DNA of 33,568 nt from an uncultured Collinsella sp. (GCA_900756725.1 CAAELJ010000098.1:1-33568); one strand, 5' to 3'. Positions 14,535 through 22,342 are shown, numbered from the stretch's first letter. A program made the numbers and translations. The notes: generated by a model from the letters alone, not told the origin.

Positions 14535-14977
14535 TAGATGCCGTCCTCGTCGCCGAAGATATCCTCTTCCTCGGAGCCGGCAACGGATGCGACCGTCTGG
14601 GCGGTGATGCCCGTCTGGCCAACGGTCACGGCCTGCTCGCCAAGCTCGGCGAGCGTGGCATTGCCGCGGAGGAACAGAAGCTCAATAACCATGGGAAGGT
14701 TGGTGCCAGTCAGAACCTCGACGTTGTCGACATCCTGGGCAATCATCATCGACTGGTTGAACGGGGTACCACCGAGCAAGTCGGTAAAGACGAGCACGCC
14801 ATCGCACTCCTCGCGCATGGCGGTAATGGCGGCGCGGAGATCCTCACCGTAGGATGCGGCCTGGTCGCCCTCAAAAGGAACGACGGTAAAAGCAGGCTGG
14901 TCGCCGGCAACCATAGCGATAGCGCTTGCAAGGCCGGGTGCGAACTGTCCATGACCGGTAAGAATAAAGCCAACCAT
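14534..14977 (-). CDS. agaF: Mannose-family PTS IIA subunit
   Basis: IIA takes phosphate from HPr and passes it to IIB. The 147-residue protein starts MVGFILTGHGQFAPGL, with the active His9 in the typical HG context, and has the conserved VLVFTDLLGGTPFN at about 62-75 and the TGTNLPMVIELLF region. The last 15 residues are acidic (SEEEDIFGDEDGI) and look like a short tail after the domain. ATG 14977 follows GGAAGGG. It is the first gene of the operon, and its stop overlaps the yajC start. The upstream region carries a GntR-type operator at 15094-15106 and a -10-like TATAGT at 15124-15129. Confidence 0.93.
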   Translation of the reverse strand: MVGFILTGHGQFAPGLASAIAMVAGDQPAFTVVPFEGDQAASYGEDLRAAITAMREECDGVLVFTDLLGGTPFNQSMMIAQDVDNVEVLTGTNLPMVIELLFLRGNATLAELGEQAVTVGQTGITAQTVASVAGSEEEDIFGDEDGI

Positions 14978-15093
14978 TCAAATTTCCCTTCCGAAGGTGT
15001 GTACGATCTGAGTCCGATGATTTTCGGAAGCCAGCGGGCGCTCGCCCTTAAAGCTTCTTAGAAAGCGTTCTTTGAAGACCAGTGGTTTCTAAA

Positions 15094-15129
15094 CTGGTAG
15101 TAACCACGTGACGTGTTGTTGTCACTATA
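15094..15129 (-). promoter_or_regulatory. PTS operon promoter region with GntR-type operator
   Basis: The plus-strand core CTGGTAGTAACCA (15094-15106) is identical over 13 bases to the one before agaS (10801-10813). On the minus strand a -10-like TATAGT (15124-15129) lies just upstream, so the operator would sit a few bases after the transcription start. The -35 box is weak, which would fit a promoter needing activation. Confidence 0.55.
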
Positions 15130-15400
15130 TCACCCCAGAAGAGGTCGCTTTCGTTGATTCATACGCTAAAACGTTTTTGCACCGCTCACGGTGATATTTC
15201 GACCGTTCACCGGTCGTTAACACTTCTACCTGTGGTTTTGAAACCGTTTCGAAATGCTTTGGCAAAAGATCGGATCTTTTTTTGTGTCTAAACAACGCAG
15301 GGCGGCTAAAAATAGCGTGTTGAAAAATTGCAGGTCATTGTGAAGATATGTGAATTGGTCTTTTTGACTTAATACCAGTTAGAACCAGTTTTGAGATTAT

Positions 15401-15432
15401 CGGTGAACGGTAGTTTTCGACCGTTCACCGGT
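15401..15432. promoter_or_regulatory. Palindromic box CGGTGAACGGT-N8-ACCGTTCACCG
   Basis: A perfect 11-bp inverted repeat (15401-15411 and 15420-15430) with eight bases between the arms. Its right arm is part of an 18-base direct repeat whose other copy is at 15197-15214, where the left arm is reduced to CGGTGA (15190-15195). The sequence is unlike the CTGGT operators nearby, so a second regulator is implied. Confidence 0.55.
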
Positions 15433-15681
15433 TACTTGTAATCGTTTGCAGTCGTTTTCCCAGATGAATTAGGGAAACACAATGGAGCGCTTGCGCGATC
15501 ACGGGAAGTTTTGACATTTGTCCTCATCCCCCGCGCGCCGAACTCCGACACCCAAAACGAGCTAATAGTTCATGCTAATCGTTTTCAATCATTACTTAGT
15601 CAGTATCCCTAATTATTTATCGTTTGTCATTAATTATGATATAAGATACAAGTATCATCCAAGAGATTGGTTGGAGGGGCT

Positions 15682-16320
15682 ATGATCCGCCGGAACGTAT
15701 CCGCATCGAATGAAGCCATCGGTCGCGAACAGACAATAGCCGAGCTGAGGAGGCTCACCCGCATCTGCAAATGGGCCACAATCTGCGCCACTGCGGCACT
15801 CGCTCTGGGACTCTTCGCAGTCATTGCAATCGACCTTCTACTCATATTGCCCAGTCTCTCCCAAGGATTCTGTCTCCAATCCGTAGAACTTCAAGCCGGC
15901 GAAGGACCGTGCCTCGCTCTCGTCGGTGCCAATGCACAGACCCCACTTATGCTCATCGCGCACGACGGTCACACCGCCATGGGGAGCGTCATGATGACAT
16001 TCCTCGCGCTCGCTATCGCACTGAGCGCATACAAGCTTTTCTCCATCATTGAAAAGGCGGGCAGGCCCTTTGACCTTGAATGCAGCCGTATGCTACATCG
16101 AGTTGGGCTTTTGTTCCTTATCGGCGGCGCTGCCGTGAGACTCCTTGGTGCCATAGTCACGGGATTGATGCTTTCAGGATTTGGCGGCAGCTTTACAGAT
16201 GCCTTCGGCGGCCAGCTGTTCGAGCCCTCTATGCTCTTTGCAGGCCTGATTATTATCCTGATTGCCAGCATCTTCCGCTACGGGTGTATCCTGCAAAAAC
16301 AAGATGACGAGTTGCTCTAG
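15682..16320 (+). CDS. DUF2975 family membrane protein
   Basis: The 212-residue protein has four predicted membrane segments, at about residues 32-56 (ATICATAALALGLFAVIAID), 98-121, 140-163 and 180-205, with short loops and a basic N-terminus. This topology and the close link to a small XRE regulator downstream (16330) fit the DUF2975 family, whose function is not known to me. The start is ATG 15682, nine bases after GGAGGGG; an in-frame TTG at 15667 is unlikely. The short palindrome GATACAAGTATC at 15645-15656 lies just upstream and could be an operator. Base composition is lower in GC than in surrounding genes. The pair may form a self-regulated unit. Confidence 0.75.
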   Translation: MIRRNVSASNEAIGREQTIAELRRLTRICKWATICATAALALGLFAVIAIDLLLILPSLSQGFCLQSVELQAGEGPCLALVGANAQTPLMLIAHDGHTAMGSVMMTFLALAIALSAYKLFSIIEKAGRPFDLECSRMLHRVGLLFLIGGAAVRLLGAIVTGLMLSGFGGSFTDAFGGQLFEPSMLFAGLIIILIASIFRYGCILQKQDDELL

Positions 16321-16329
16321 GGGGAATCC

Positions 16330-16569
16330 ATGATCATTCTGCGGCTCGACCGCATGCTCGCCGAACGCAAGATCTCATCCAAAGAACTTGCGGAACGCGT
16401 GGGCATCTCCCAAGTCAATATGTCACGCATTAAGACGGGCAAGGTTTCTGCCATACGTTTTTCAACTCTTGACGCGATATGTCGGGCACTCGACTGCCAA
16501 CCGGGCGATGTACTGGAATATATATCCGACGATGAAGCCGATAGCCTTTTTGGACTTAAAGATGAATAG
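16330..16569 (+). CDS. Small XRE/Cro-type (YozG-like) transcriptional regulator
   Basis: The 79-residue protein is a single helix-turn-helix domain: SSKELAERVGISQVNMSRIK spans the two DNA-contact helices (about 17-36), followed by FSTLDAICRALDCQPGDVLEY, the typical end of YozG-like Cro/CI proteins. It starts ten bases after the DUF2975 stop codon, with GGGGAA as binding site, so the two are one operon. Such regulators commonly control the membrane protein next to them, probably through the short palindrome at 15645-15656. This is inference from the arrangement. Confidence 0.88.
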   Translation: MIILRLDRMLAERKISSKELAERVGISQVNMSRIKTGKVSAIRFSTLDAICRALDCQPGDVLEYISDDEADSLFGLKDE

Positions 16570-16603
16570 CCATAATTAAGCCGCCAATCACGCCCTCAAC
16601 GCA

Positions 16604-16641
16604 AAAAGTCCGCCAGAACGACTTCCGTACTGGCAGACTTT
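16604..16641. terminator. Bidirectional terminator between the XRE gene and the SurA-like gene
   Basis: AAAGTCCGCCAG pairs with CTGGCAGACTTT (one mismatch) around a 13-base loop. The stem is flanked by A on the left and T on the right, so it can serve both convergent genes. Confidence 0.65.
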
Positions 16642-16683
16642 CTGCTGTCTATCGGCTAGATGCTCGATGAGCCGTGCAACTCT

Positions 16684-17766
16684 TTACGCAAACAGGCCGT
16701 AGATGCTGATGTTGGCCTTGGCGTACAGGCCGTTGGCATACTCGGTCCACTTGGAGCTGGCGCTCGAGGCCTGCGAGGAGTACTGCTGATAGGCGGTGTA
16801 ATAGGCGGTCATGGCCTGCTTATAGGTGGCACTATCGGCGGTAAAGGCATCGTTAGCGAAGGCCTTAGCGTAGGTGCTGTTCTCGTCCTTCCAGGTGCCC
16901 TTCGAGCTATCCCACTCGTCACCGGCAAGGTTGATGATGTAATCGGCGTAATCCTTGCTCGCGGTGTCCTCGTTGCCGTCAGAAGGCTCGGTCGGAGCGG
17001 TCGGCATGCTCGCGGAAGCATCGCCCACCTTCTTCTTGTAGAGCTTCTGCAGCGTCGCGGACTGGCGGACGATCTGCTTGGCCTGGTCCTTGGACACGCC
17101 ATACTGCTTGGCCATGGTGTCGTAGTCCGAGGTGCCGATAGAATCCTCGGCGTACTTCTTCATCTCCTTAGAGGAGACGGTAATGCCCTCGTCCTCGGCA
17201 GCATCGAGCAGAATCTTGTTGCGCACGTAAGACAGGATGACGTCGGCAGAGGGGGCGGTGTAGTTGCCGTTACTATCCTTGACGGTATCGAGGCTGTACT
17301 GGCTCTCGATGGCCTCGCGCGCGGTGATGTCGCTCTTCTTGCCGCTATAACTATAGCTTGCCACGGTCGAATCGAGCTGGTCCTCGGTCAGGGTCGACGA
17401 ACCGACGCCCTTGCCGCCAAAGCCGCCATTGCCCATAAAGAAGCCGACCACCGCAGCGATCACGACTGCAACCACAAAGGCGGCAATCATCGTCTTCTTG
17501 TGCTTGGATGCATGGTCGTCCGCGTCGGAGTCGTCCTCGTCTTGCTCCTCGGGCATGAGGTTCTCGTCAGCGGCATCTGCGGCGATCTGAGCCTCCAGAC
17601 GGGCGTCCTCTTCCTCGGCCGTCGTGCCAGCAGCAATGTGCTCGGCAGACGTACCGGCGACCAGGTCGATCTTCTCGTCCTCGTCACCATCGGGGCCTTC
17701 GCCGCGCTCGATGATCTGGATGCCGTCGATCTCGTCCTTCTCGTCCTTCTTTTGAATCAGACCCAT
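16684..17766 (-). CDS. Membrane-anchored SurA/PrsA-like N-terminal domain protein
   Basis: SurA_N-type domains bind unfolded secreted proteins. This 360-residue protein starts with about 90 acidic cytoplasmic residues (DEKDEIDGIQIIE, EEEDARLEAQ, EEQDEDDSDADD), then one membrane segment at about 92-111 (TMIAAFVVAVVIAAVVGFF). An outer domain follows with the SurA_N pattern: ARDAI-like start at REAIESQY, SYVRNKILLDAAEDEGITVS, and MKKYAEDSIG...YDTMAKQYGVSKDQAKQIVR. No parvulin (peptidyl-prolyl isomerase) domain is seen; the C-terminal part is Ala/Ser/Tyr-rich. It is probably a folding factor for exported proteins. ATG 17766 follows AAGGAG. A hairpin without a T-run separates it from the isocitrate dehydrogenase gene upstream. 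Confidence 0.78.
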   Translation of the reverse strand: MGLIQKKDEKDEIDGIQIIERGEGPDGDEDEKIDLVAGTSAEHIAAGTTAEEEDARLEAQIAADAADENLMPEEQDEDDSDADDHASKHKKTMIAAFVVAVVIAAVVGFFMGNGGFGGKGVGSSTLTEDQLDSTVASYSYSGKKSDITAREAIESQYSLDTVKDSNGNYTAPSADVILSYVRNKILLDAAEDEGITVSSKEMKKYAEDSIGTSDYDTMAKQYGVSKDQAKQIVRQSATLQKLYKKKVGDASASMPTAPTEPSDGNEDTASKDYADYIINLAGDEWDSSKGTWKDENSTYAKAFANDAFTADSATYKQAMTAYYTAYQQYSSQASSASSKWTEYANGLYAKANISIYGLFA

Positions 17767-17804
17767 ATCAGTTACTCCTTGTTAGGAAACATAGTCCGCA
17801 ATAG

Positions 17805-17833
17805 AATACGCCCGACAGAGCGCCGGGCGTATT
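17805..17833 (-). terminator. Strong hairpin between idh and the SurA-like gene
   Basis: AATACGCCCG (17805-17814) and CGGGCGTATT (17824-17833) are perfect 10-bp reverse complements around a nine-base loop. There is no T-run on the minus strand, so it may be an RNA stabiliser or a processing site rather than a full terminator. Confidence 0.45.
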
Positions 17834-17892
17834 GATTCTCAGGTTATACGCAAACACTTAAGTACTATTTAGGCGTTTGCAGTCTGCATGCC

Positions 17893-18978
17893 TTAGGCCA
17901 GGTGCGCGATAACGGCATCGGCAAAGGCCTGCGTGCCCACAGCGCCCTCAACGGAGCCGGTCTGGGCACGACGAACGTCGCCGGTGACCTGCTCACCCTC
18001 GTCGAGCGTGGCAGAGACGGCGGCGCGAATACGATTGGCCGCGTCGTTCTCGCCCAGGTGATCGAGCATCATAGCCGCAGACAGAATCTCGGCCGTGGGG
18101 TTAGCGATATCCTGGCCAGCGATATCGGGCGCGGAGCCGTGCGTCGCCTCGAAGATGGCGCAGTCGGCACCGATGTTGGAGCCGGGGGCCATCCCTAAGC
18201 CGCCCACCAGGCCGGCGCACAGGTCGCTCACGATGTCGCCGTACAGGTTGGGTAGCACCAGGACATCGAAGTCGTTGGGGTTCTGGACCAGGCCCATGCA
18301 GGTGGCGTCGACAATCTTGTCGTTGAACTCGATATCGGGATAGTTGGCGGCCACCTCGCGCGCAACGCGCAGGAACAGGCCGTCGGTCGCCTTCATGATG
18401 TTGGCCTTGTGCACAGCCGTCACCTTTTTGCGGCCGCAGCGGCGGGCGTACTCAAAGGCGTACTCCACAATGCGGCGGCTCTTGGCGATGGAGATGGGCT
18501 TGATCGAGATGGCGGAATCAGCGGCGAAGGTCTTTTGGCCCGAGCGCTCGACGAGCTGCGAGAGTTCCTCGACCTCGGCAGCGCCCTCATCGAACTCGAT
18601 ACCGGCGTAGAGGTCCTCGGTGTTCTCGCGCACGATGACCAGATCGACGTCACGGAAGCGCGAGCCGTCGCCCGGCTGCGACAGGCAAGGGCGCACGCAA
18701 GCGTACAGGTCGAAGTGCTTGCGCAGGGCCACGTTGACGCTGCGGAAGCCCGTACCGACCGGTGTGGTGATGGGGCCCTTGATGGCAACCTTAGTCTCGG
18801 CAACCGCATCGAGCACGTGCTGGGGCAGCGGCGTGCCAAACTCGTCCATGACGCCGGCGCCGGCCTCCTGGACGTTCCAGTTGATCTGGACACCGGTGGC
18901 CTCGACCACGCGGCGCATGGCCTGCGTAATCTCGGGACCGATACCGTCACCGGGAATCAGGACTACATCGTGCGCCAT
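17893..18978 (-). CDS. NAD-dependent isocitrate/isopropylmalate dehydrogenase family (isocitrate type)
   Basis: These enzymes oxidise and decarboxylate a 2-hydroxy diacid. The 361-residue protein has the nucleotide/metal motif VLIPGDGIGPEIT at 6-18 and the substrate loop TTPVGTGFRSVNVALRKH, whose SxNxxLR pattern matches NAD-dependent isocitrate dehydrogenases. It also has RENTEDLYAGIE, the catalytic Lys in VHKANIMKATDG, and NLYGDIVSDLCAGLVGG. Near the end, FEATHGSAPDIAGQDIANP closes the active site. No leucine-pathway genes are nearby, which also favours isocitrate. ATG 18978 follows GAGGAG. The gene starts six bases after the HEAT-like gene ends, so the two are co-transcribed. It probably supplies 2-oxoglutarate in an incomplete citric acid cycle. 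Confidence 0.9.
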   Translation of the reverse strand: MAHDVVLIPGDGIGPEITQAMRRVVEATGVQINWNVQEAGAGVMDEFGTPLPQHVLDAVAETKVAIKGPITTPVGTGFRSVNVALRKHFDLYACVRPCLSQPGDGSRFRDVDLVIVRENTEDLYAGIEFDEGAAEVEELSQLVERSGQKTFAADSAISIKPISIAKSRRIVEYAFEYARRCGRKKVTAVHKANIMKATDGLFLRVAREVAANYPDIEFNDKIVDATCMGLVQNPNDFDVLVLPNLYGDIVSDLCAGLVGGLGMAPGSNIGADCAIFEATHGSAPDIAGQDIANPTAEILSAAMMLDHLGENDAANRIRAAVSATLDEGEQVTGDVRRAQTGSVEGAVGTQAFADAVIAHLA

Positions 18979-18984
18979 AATCTG

Positions 18985-19683
18985 TTACTCCTCGTCTTCG
19001 GCGTCGTCAGATTTTTTAACGCTAGCACGCTTCTTCTTTTTGGAGAGATCCAGGCCAAAACGTTTAACAAGCATTTCGCAAATCTCGCTCGAGCGAGCCT
19101 TGAGATAGCTGCCCTTGCCGTTCTCGGCATCGAACTTAAGACGCAGCGCAAGCTTCTCTGCGACCTCGGCGTCGATCTCGCCCTGGCCAAACTCGTACAG
19201 GCAACCGAGCATGTCGCGATACTCAAGGTCGCCGTGGTAGCACTGAATGGCCTCGTCCAGGATGGGCCAAGCCTCGCGCGAACGCTCAACGCTCGTGGCG
19301 CCCCACACGCACAGCAGGCGGAAGGCGGCATAGCGCAGCGTGGAGGAAATCTCGTCGAACAGCGCGGTCTCGGCGCCCTCAAAGGCATCGCCCATCTGCT
19401 CGGGGCAGGTGGTGGCGAGCGCCGCCAGGGCATCGAGAGCCTCCCAGCGGGTCTGAGCCTCGGGGCGGTCGAGTGCCTCGATCAGCGCGGGCACGCAGGG
19501 CACGACGCGTTGCGGGTCGCGCTCGGCCAGCAGATGCAGCACGCGGGCGGCAAACTGGCGGATGCGGCGTGTGGGGCAGCCGAGCTCCTGGACCAGGCGG
19601 TCGACGGCGTTCTCGTTCTCCTCTGCCAGCTGAAGCTGTGCCAGCTCCTCGTCGGTGAGCTGTTCGTCTTTGTTTTCTGCCAT
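18985..19683 (-). CDS. HEAT-like repeat protein of unknown function
   Basis: The 232-residue protein is almost all alpha-helical, with repeated pairs such as IRQFAARVLHLLAERDPQRV, CVPALIEALDRPEAQTRWEA and LDALAALATTCPEQMGDAFE, a pattern typical of HEAT/armadillo repeats that make protein contacts. The N-terminus is acidic (ENKDEQLTDEELAQLQL) and the C-terminus is basic then acidic (LSKKKKRASVKK, DDAEDEE). No enzyme motif is seen. It sits between a small membrane protein and isocitrate dehydrogenase in a tight minus-strand run (six bases to the next gene). I do not recognise an orthologue with known function. ATG 19683 follows AAGAGG. Confidence 0.7.
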   Translation of the reverse strand: MAENKDEQLTDEELAQLQLAEENENAVDRLVQELGCPTRRIRQFAARVLHLLAERDPQRVVPCVPALIEALDRPEAQTRWEALDALAALATTCPEQMGDAFEGAETALFDEISSTLRYAAFRLLCVWGATSVERSREAWPILDEAIQCYHGDLEYRDMLGCLYEFGQGEIDAEVAEKLALRLKFDAENGKGSYLKARSSEICEMLVKRFGLDLSKKKKRASVKKSDDAEDEE

Positions 19684-19698
19684 AGTTACCTCTTCTTA

Positions 19699-20127
19699 CT
19701 ATTTCTTAGCGTGCTTGCCAACACCCTTGCTGTCATCGGTGACCGAGATGAGCTGTCGGTCTGCCGCACCATTGTGACGCGCGCGGCGGCGCTCCTCGGC
19801 GTCGCCCGCATCGGCGGCGGCGCGATGGGCCTTGTTGACATTAAAGACCTCGTCGTGCTTGCGCCACGGGCCAACGGACTCGCCAAAGCTCATCTTAAGA
19901 CCGGCGATAAAGCCGCCGAGCCAGCCGATCGGCGCAAACTGCACCAGCGGGAACAGCGAGAACACCCAGGTCAGCAGGACGACTGCCGCCGCTCCCGCAA
20001 AGTTGGCAATCCAGTAGTCGCGCTTGGTGATGACGCGCTTTTCGCACGCCCACTGGCCGCACAGAAAGCCGATGTAGATCGCAAAGAGAAAGAGCGCCAG
20101 CGCAAGCACCACGAACGTCCAGCTCAT
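19699..20127 (-). CDS. Small membrane protein of unknown function
   Basis: The 142-residue protein has two or three membrane segments: FVVLALALFLFAIYIGFLCG near the N-terminus, AGAAAVVLLTWVFSLFPLV next, and a shorter hydrophobic stretch at PIGWLGGFIAGL. It ends in a basic cytoplasmic tail (EERRRARHNGAADRQLI). The start is ATG 20127 (MSWTFVV), preceded by GGAG and placed five bases after the dehydrogenase stop codon; a longer frame reaching into that gene is unlikely. It is transcribed with the dehydrogenase upstream and the HEAT-like gene downstream. I see no family assignment. Confidence 0.7.
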   Translation of the reverse strand: MSWTFVVLALALFLFAIYIGFLCGQWACEKRVITKRDYWIANFAGAAAVVLLTWVFSLFPLVQFAPIGWLGGFIAGLKMSFGESVGPWRKHDEVFNVNKAHRAAADAGDAEERRRARHNGAADRQLISVTDDSKGVGKHAKK

Positions 20128-20132
20128 GGGCG

Positions 20133-21212
20133 CTACTCCCCGTGATGGTGGCCACAGCAGCACTCGTGGCCGTCGTCATGACCGTGGCCGCCGCAGCACT
20201 CGTGGTCCTCGCCGTGATGGTGGCCGCAACCGCACTCATGCTCGTCGCCGTGCTCGCCGCAACCGCAGCCGTCCTCGTGGGCACCGTGCTCCTCGGGGCG
20301 ATACTGCGACCAGTCCAGACCGGCGGCGATGGCGTCGGCCTCCTCCTTGTAGAGGACCGTGATGGCCTGGGTGCCCAGCTTGGCGCCACCGATAGCGTCG
20401 AGCATGTCGTAGAGCGTAAAGGCCACGTCGGCGCCGGGCAGCGCGAGCTCGCGGTCGTCGGCGTAAGCAAGGGCCAGGCGCAGGTCCTTAATGAAGTGCT
20501 CGACCATAAAACCGGGCTTGTAGTCGCCGTCGAGCGCCTTGGGAGCCAGGCTCTCCATGGCGCCGGACTTGCCGGTACCGCCCAAGATCATCTGGCGGGT
20601 CTTCTCCAGGTCAAGGCCGCTCAGCTCGGCAAATGCCATGGCGTCTGCCATGCCGACCATGCAGGCGCCCAGCGACACCTGGTTGGCGAGCTTGGCAGCC
20701 TGGCCCTTGCCAGCGCCGTCGAAGCAGCAGATGTTGGCCGCAAAGGTGGCAAGGATGTCGCGGACTGGGGCGATATCGTTCTCGGTGGCGCCCACGATAG
20801 CCGTGAGCGTGCCGGCGATAGCACCAGACTCGCCGCCGGTGACGGGGCAGTCAAACGCCATGCGGCCGGAAACCTGGGCGGCCTCGGCAATGTCGCGCGC
20901 CAGCTCGGGCGAGCTTGTGGTGAGGTCGATCAGGACCGCGCCGGGCTTAGTGCACGCGAGCAGGCCGTCGCCCGCCAGGTAGAGCTCCTCGACCTCGGAG
21001 GGATAACCCACCATGGTAAAGACGACGTCGGCGTTCGCCACGGCATCTGCCGGCGTATCGGCCCAAACGGCACCGCGCTCGATAAGCGCGGCGGCCTTGG
21101 ACTTAGTGCGGTTGTTGACCGTGACGGGATAGCCGGCATCCAGGATGTGGCCGGCAATGGGGGCACCCATGATTCCGGTGCCGATGAATGCGACGGAGAG
21201 CTTGTTTGCCAT
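20133..21212 (-). CDS. Beta-hydroxyacid dehydrogenase (GarR/HIBADH family) with a His/Cys-rich tail
   Basis: Enzymes of this family reduce or oxidise short beta-hydroxy acids such as tartronate semialdehyde or 3-hydroxyisobutyrate. The Rossmann motif GTGIMG is at 11-16, NNRT at 33-36 follows the second strand, FDCPVTGGESGA (120-131) is the substrate loop, and GAGKGQAAKLANQ (167-179) holds the catalytic Lys174. The regular domain ends near residue 306. The last 53 residues (307-359) are a tail with 14 His and 9 Cys, in near-repeats such as CGCGEHG, CGCGHHHGED and CCCGHHHGE. This is not part of the known family fold and looks like a metal-binding module. The frame is intact and the stop follows at once. 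ATG 21212 follows AAGGAAAGG. The substrate is unknown. Confidence 0.88.
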   Translation of the reverse strand: MANKLSVAFIGTGIMGAPIAGHILDAGYPVTVNNRTKSKAAALIERGAVWADTPADAVANADVVFTMVGYPSEVEELYLAGDGLLACTKPGAVLIDLTTSSPELARDIAEAAQVSGRMAFDCPVTGGESGAIAGTLTAIVGATENDIAPVRDILATFAANICCFDGAGKGQAAKLANQVSLGACMVGMADAMAFAELSGLDLEKTRQMILGGTGKSGAMESLAPKALDGDYKPGFMVEHFIKDLRLALAYADDRELALPGADVAFTLYDMLDAIGGAKLGTQAITVLYKEEADAIAAGLDWSQYRPEEHGAHEDGCGCGEHGDEHECGCGHHHGEDHECCGGHGHDDGHECCCGHHHGE

Positions 21213-21309
21213 GAAACCTTTCCTTTTGGGTTGGGTGTTATTACCAGGTTGAATACTCGGTGCCAGCGTTGGGCTGTGAGTCGAGGGCGATTACGGACGC
21301 AGCGCTTGC

Positions 21310-22263
21310 CTACTGGCCGCGCACGCGGCGGGCGATGCGGTCGGAAAGCGACGCCTTGTCGGCGCGGTTCTTACCCCAAAACGCGCAGGCCACCATGCCG
21401 GGGCCCACGTGCGAGCCGATGGTAGGACCGACGGAGCTGCGAATGATCGTGACGTCGGCGCAACCCTCCTCCTTGCGGATGGCGGCTTCGAGCCAGTCGC
21501 CGTCCTTCTCGGCATCGGCCGTCATAATGGCGATGGGCATGGTGCGATCGGGCACATAGTTCTCGCGGAACGACTTGAGGATGGACTTGAGCGCCTTCTT
21601 GCGACCGCGGTTGACGCCGATCAGCGACAGCGAGCCGGCCAGGTCGTAGGACAGCTCGGGTTTGACGTCGAGCTTTGCCGTGAGCTGTGCCGCCGCGGGC
21701 GGAATGCGGCCGCCGGCAGCCAGCGCGTCAAAGCTCTCGAGCGTAAAGTAACCGTGGACATAGGTCTTGGCCTCGTTTGCCCAGTCGACCAGCTGCTTGG
21801 CGGTCAGTCCCGCCGAACGCTGGCGCACGGCCTCAAGCGCCAAGAGCTCGCCGGTCGCACAGGGCAGAGCGTTGTCGACCACGTACAGCTCAAAGTTGGG
21901 ATACTCGGCGCGCACGGCGTCCGCCGCCTGGCACGCGGAGTTGTAGCTCGACGACAGCGCCGAGGTAAAGCACAGGTAGACCGTAGGCGTACCCTCTTTG
22001 GCGCACTCGGTAAAGAACTCGATATAGCGACCGAGCGACACAGCCGAGGTGGACACGCGGGCACCGGCGCGCATACGGTCGTAGAACTCCTTGGGTGTGA
22101 TGCTCGACCAGATGTCGTCCGTGCGCTCTTCGCCATCGATAATGAAGGGGAAACCCAGGATATCGACATCGAGGTTCGCGGCGACCTCGGGGCTAAAGTC
22201 GCAGCAGGTATCGGCGACGATGCGGCAACGGTCCGAATGACCGGCGGATGCGGCCTTGTCCAT
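21310..22263 (-). CDS. DegV family protein
   Basis: DegV proteins bind fatty acids and act as FakB-type carriers for fatty acid kinase, so exogenous fatty acids can enter lipid synthesis. The protein of about 317 residues has the start RIVADTCCDFSPE, the binding-site segment RVSTSAVSLGRYIEFF, the LCFTSALSSSYNSA loop, and the late IIRSSVGPTIGSHVGPGMVA motif, all typical. ATG 22263 is chosen; an in-frame TTG one codon earlier is slightly closer to AAGGAG, so the start is uncertain by one residue. It is separated from the dehydrogenase by about 100 bp and from HPF by a terminator. No FakA gene is in the window. Confidence 0.92.
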   Translation of the reverse strand: MDKAASAGHSDRCRIVADTCCDFSPEVAANLDVDILGFPFIIDGEERTDDIWSSITPKEFYDRMRAGARVSTSAVSLGRYIEFFTECAKEGTPTVYLCFTSALSSSYNSACQAADAVRAEYPNFELYVVDNALPCATGELLALEAVRQRSAGLTAKQLVDWANEAKTYVHGYFTLESFDALAAGGRIPPAAAQLTAKLDVKPELSYDLAGSLSLIGVNRGRKKALKSILKSFRENYVPDRTMPIAIMTADAEKDGDWLEAAIRKEEGCADVTIIRSSVGPTIGSHVGPGMVACAFWGKNRADKASLSDRIARRVRGQ

Positions 22264-22280
22264 CAAAGCGACTCCTTACG

Positions 22281-22313
22281 TAAAAAGGCGGCCACCCGCA
22301 TGGGATGGCCGCC
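22281..22313 (-). terminator. Terminator of hpf
   Basis: GGCGGCCA (22287-22294) pairs with TGGCCGCC (22306-22313), with further CCC/GGG pairing inside. On the minus strand the stem is followed by TTTTT. It lies 30 bp past the hpf stop codon. Confidence 0.85.
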
Positions 22314-22342
22314 AGCCGTTAACTCATGCAAGTTAACGTATT

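Larger units (their letters stand above)
14978..15681. other. 700-bp intergenic regulatory region before the PTS operon
   Basis: I see no gene in this stretch, which lies between the divergent PTS operon and the DUF2975 gene and is AT-rich compared with the operon. It holds: a GntR-type operator (15094-15106) just downstream of a -10-like TATAGT (15124-15129) for the operon; an 18-base direct repeat, TTTCGACCGTTCACCGGT, at 15197-15214 and 15415-15432; a perfect palindrome around the second copy; a short palindrome followed by T (AAAAGATC-G-GATCTTTT, 15264-15280); and two further ACCAGTT half-sites in tandem at 15374-15390. This is far more regulatory sequence than other operons in the window have. 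Confidence 0.7.

Noticed and set aside
15264..15280. AAAAGATC-G-GATCTTTT palindrome followed by T as a terminator
   Set aside because: The stem is AT-rich with a loop too short to close unless inner pairs open, and no gene ends nearby. It is more likely a protein-binding palindrome, or chance.
18409..20145. 578-codon plus-strand open frame
   Set aside because: It runs antisense through idh, the HEAT-like gene and the small membrane protein, which have binding sites and family motifs. The long frame is a by-product of GC-rich codon use.
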